Source: Bacteroidota bacterium (GTDB lineage: Bacteria > Bacteroidota > Bacteroidia > Bacteroidales > FEN-979). From it: DNA of 64,000 nt. The translations under genes were made by a program, and so were the position numbers. Shown one piece after another: positions 61,902 through 64,000 of this stretch. The stretch spans positions 62,001 through 126,000 of the forward strand of contig JAPLDJ010000009.1 in NCBI GenBank assembly GCA_026391805.1, in the 5' to 3' direction. The stretch's first letter is position 1, and every line of letters starts with the position of its first letter. The notes below the pieces were generated by a model that saw only the letters and a list, made by a program, of their open reading frames with translations, was not told where the DNA came from and did not search any database.

Positions 61902-63245
61902 ATGAAAAAATTAATTTTCTTCATCATATCCCTCGCACTCTTATCCGCCTGTAAGCAAAAGATCGACGAATTCAAGGTGGACAGAGGATCTGCGGATTTC
62001 TCCAAGTTTGTGGCAATCGGCAATTCGCTGACTGCAGGTTATGCCGATGGCGCACTTTACAATTCAGGTCAGCTGAATTCTTTTCCCAACATCCTTGCCG
62101 GACAATTCCAGCAGGCAGGCGGCGGCACTTTTGTACAACCCATGGTTGAAAGCGATTATGGAGTAGGACTTCCGGGCTTCCTTCCGAAACTGATCCTGGG
62201 TTATAAGCAGGATTGTGCCGGAGTTACGTCCCTTGGACCTGTTCGTTCCACGGGAACACTTACCCCGTTTGCACCCGTCGGATACCCGGTTGATAATTTC
62301 GGAGTTCCGGGGGCAAAATCATTTCACATCCTTGCACCCCATTATGGTGACCCGGCTTTGATGGCGCTCGGAATGTCAAATCCTTATTTTGTAAGGTTCG
62401 CATCTTCACCGGCAACGACTGTTCTTGCCGATGTCATGGCCCGCAACCCGACCTTCTTCACAATGTGGCTGGGAGATAATGATGTTCTTTCCTATGCACT
62501 TTCCGGCGGCGCCGGCGATACAATTACCAGCCCCGGATTCTTCCAGAATGTCATGGGTTATATTCTCCAGACCGTGACAGCCCAGGGAGCAAAAGGCGTT
62601 ATCGCTACAATACCTGATGTGACATCCATCCCGTACTTTACAACGATCCCTTATAATGGTCTGTACCTGAGCAGGCAATCTCTGGTTGACTCCGTTAACG
62701 GGGCCATGGCAGCTGTTTACCACCTGCCATATGTCTATCAGCTCGGATACAATCCGTTCCTGATGTTTGATCCGGCTGCTCCTAATTTCTTTAAGGTCCG
62801 CCAGATGAAGCCGGGAGAAATGGTTCTGCTATCCGTGCCGCAGGATTCAATGAAATGTTACGGAATGGGCATCATCAGCAAGCTGACCTTCACGCCCTGG
62901 GGTATCCCGAACCAGTTTGTACTTGATTCCGCTGAAATTGCAAACCTTAAAAACAACACGGTCCAGTACAACCTGATCATTGCAGGACTTGCAAATACAT
63001 TTAACCTCGCCCTCGTTGACATGAATGCCAAGATGGTGAATCTTCAGAAAGGAATCGTTTGGGATGGCATCAAGCTGAATGCAGATTTTGTAACAGGTGG
63101 CGCATTTTCACTTGACGGTATTCATATGAATCCAAGGGGATGTGCTGTTGCAGCAAATTATTTCATTGAGGCTATCAATGCCAAATATGGCAGTACAATT
63201 TCACAGGTTGATATCACAAAGTACCACGGGGTCATATTCCCGTAG
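61902..63245 (+). CDS. SGNH/GDSL-family lipoprotein hydrolase
   Basis: 447 residues from ATG 61902 (a GTG at 61893 is in frame). Lipoprotein signal MKKLIFFIISLALLSACKQ with lipobox LSAC. SGNH blocks: FVAIGNSLTAGYADGALY (block I, catalytic Ser in GNS), NFGVPGAK (block II Gly), MWLGDNDVLSYAL (block III Asn) and LDGIHMNPRG (block V, Asp and His). An esterase or lipase anchored in the envelope; its pairing with FadL suggests it frees fatty acids. Terminator follows. Confidence 0.92.
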   Translation: MKKLIFFIISLALLSACKQKIDEFKVDRGSADFSKFVAIGNSLTAGYADGALYNSGQLNSFPNILAGQFQQAGGGTFVQPMVESDYGVGLPGFLPKLILGYKQDCAGVTSLGPVRSTGTLTPFAPVGYPVDNFGVPGAKSFHILAPHYGDPALMALGMSNPYFVRFASSPATTVLADVMARNPTFFTMWLGDNDVLSYALSGGAGDTITSPGFFQNVMGYILQTVTAQGAKGVIATIPDVTSIPYFTTIPYNGLYLSRQSLVDSVNGAMAAVYHLPYVYQLGYNPFLMFDPAAPNFFKVRQMKPGEMVLLSVPQDSMKCYGMGIISKLTFTPWGIPNQFVLDSAEIANLKNNTVQYNLIIAGLANTFNLALVDMNAKMVNLQKGIVWDGIKLNADFVTGGAFSLDGIHMNPRGCAVAANYFIEAINAKYGSTISQVDITKYHGVIFP

Positions 63246-63265
63246 TGCCTGATCCGACATGAATA

Positions 63266-63305
63266 AAAAAAACCGTTTCCCGGGTTCCGGGGAACGGTTT
63301 TTTTG
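63266..63305 (+). terminator. Rho-independent terminator
   Basis: AAACCGTTTCCC (about 63270-63281), short loop, GGGGAACGGTTT (63289-63300) then TTTTTG; A-run before the stem. Ends the FadL-GDSL unit and perhaps the convergent rdgB. Confidence 0.9.
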
Positions 63306-63364
63306 TTGGGGAAAGCGAAGTAGCGAAGTAGCGAAATTAATTATCCATTATCAATTATCAATCA
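63306..63364. repeat. AAGCGAAGTAGCGAAG and ATTATCAATTATCAA words
   Basis: GAAAGCGAAGTAGCGAAGTA (63311-63330) and TTATCCATTATCAATTATCA (63340-63359), related to 35542-35575 and 29600-29630. Confidence 0.85.
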
Positions 63365-63940
63365 TCAATTACCAAGGAACCGTAGCATCTTCCCTATAGC
63401 CCGGCCACGGTGGCTGATGCCGTTTTTCAGGTAAGGAGGCATCTGGGAAAATGACTGTAATTGTCCTTTGGGCCGAAATACCGGGTCGTAGCCGAAGCCG
63501 TCGGTTCCTTTCCTTTCCGTAAGAATGATGCCGTCGACCCGGCCTTCGAAAAGGTGTTCTTTACCTTCAAGGATCAGGCAGATCACGCACCGGAAGCTGG
63601 CTTTCCTGTTCTCAACTCCTTCCAGTTCAGCCAGTATTTTCCTGACGTTGTCATCGAAACTGCATCCTTCTCCGGCGTAACGGGCGGAATATACGCCAGG
63701 CCGGCCGTCGAGGGCATCGATAAAAAGACCGGTATCATCGGCAAAGCAATCCCTGCCCGTCCGTTCATAGACAAACCGGGCTTTCTGGCAGGCATTTTCT
63801 GCGAGGGTATCGCCCGTCTCCGGGATATCGCCTTCAAAACCGGCATCATTCAGGCTTATTATTTGGATTGAAGTCCCGATGATCTCCCGGATTTCCCTGA
63901 GCTTATGCTGGTTGTTTGTAGCGAAAAGAAGAGTAGTCAT
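63365..63940 (-). CDS. rdgB: XTP/dITP diphosphatase (HAM1/RdgB)
   Basis: 191 residues from ATG 63940 (MTTLLFATNNQHKLREIREI). It removes non-canonical purine nucleotides such as dITP and XTP. Visible: LLFATNNQHKL, FADDTGLFIDALDGRPGVYS and ARYAGEG, and TDGFGYDPVFRPKGQLQSFS, all family hallmarks. The space upstream is repeat words to the window end. Confidence 0.96.
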   Translation of the reverse strand: MTTLLFATNNQHKLREIREIIGTSIQIISLNDAGFEGDIPETGDTLAENACQKARFVYERTGRDCFADDTGLFIDALDGRPGVYSARYAGEGCSFDDNVRKILAELEGVENRKASFRCVICLILEGKEHLFEGRVDGIILTERKGTDGFGYDPVFRPKGQLQSFSQMPPYLKNGISHRGRAIGKMLRFLGN

Positions 63941-64000
63941 CAGCAATTAGTAGTTTGTAGTTTGTAAATAGACTTTTATTCCATCCTCCATCTTCCATTT
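63941..64000. repeat. Intergenic repeat words at window end
   Basis: TTAGTAGTTTGTAGTTTGTAA tandem and CCATCCTCCATCTTCC, the latter shared with 28724-28741 and 41313-41340. Confidence 0.8.

Overview
The window is a chromosomal segment from a member of the Bacteroidota, probably an uncultured Bacteroidales-like lineage. The sequence supports this in four ways. Many genes are preceded by the phylum-specific -7 promoter element TAnnTTTG and lack a Shine-Dalgarno site. Type IX secretion markers are present: a PorT-like protein, two proteins with C-terminal sorting tails, and GldA. Gene orders typical of the phylum occur: guaB followed by periplasmic prolyl isomerases and MoxR, rplM-rpsI-rpsB-tsf, and frr/pyrH. 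Families such as DUF4252, DUF3667 and DUF2027-Smr are present. There is no rRNA, tRNA, transposase, integrase or CRISPR array that I can see.

Layout. 1-3 kb: end of an AI-2E transporter, a small membrane trio (YtxH, holin-like, unknown) and a SPASM radical SAM protein. 3-6 kb: secreted GH36-type alpha-galactosidase. 6-13 kb: guaB, three periplasmic PPIase/chaperone genes and a MoxR ATPase. 13-16.5 kb: pstSCAB phosphate importer. 16.5-24 kb: a TMTC-like membrane glycosyltransferase with TPRs, a GOLPH3-like protein, a YhcC radical SAM enzyme, a peptide transporter, and a sigma/anti-sigma/DUF4252 operon. 24-29.6 kb: methyltransferase, lipoprotein, NhaA, a CNNM/CBS protein and CutC. 29.6-39.6 kb: a glycan module (GH2 beta-galactosidase, NahK-like N-acetylhexosamine 1-kinase, GH20 hexosaminidase) interrupted by an accessory patch. 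39.6-51.3 kb: a minus-strand housekeeping block (frr, pyrH, secA, TlpA-like, coaD, porT, ubiE, tsf, rpsB, rpsI, rplM). 51.6-64 kb: DUF559 nuclease-like protein, gldA, metK behind a likely SAM-II riboswitch, CYTH protein, two T9SS cargo proteins, DUF2027-Smr, FadL, GDSL lipoprotein and rdgB.

Two things stand out. First, the gene at 36023-36829 encodes a secreted protein with a DUF1566/Lcl (C-type-lectin-like) C-terminus. Its last ~40 codons look like the variable region of a diversity-generating retroelement, with many NNC/NNT codons in an otherwise A/T-ending gene. The gene sits in an AT-rich unit bracketed by inverted GTTACCCAAC/GTTGGGTAAC copies, and no reverse transcriptase is in the window. 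Second, intergenic space is filled with at least fifteen families of short word-like repeats. They recur at many loci and appear to have entered genes: in-frame inserts in gldA and the GH2 gene, signal-peptide or N-terminal codons in the GH2 and YhcC genes, and stop codons of several genes.

All calls come from reading the sequence by eye. Family names rest on recognised motifs and remembered relatives, not on searches.
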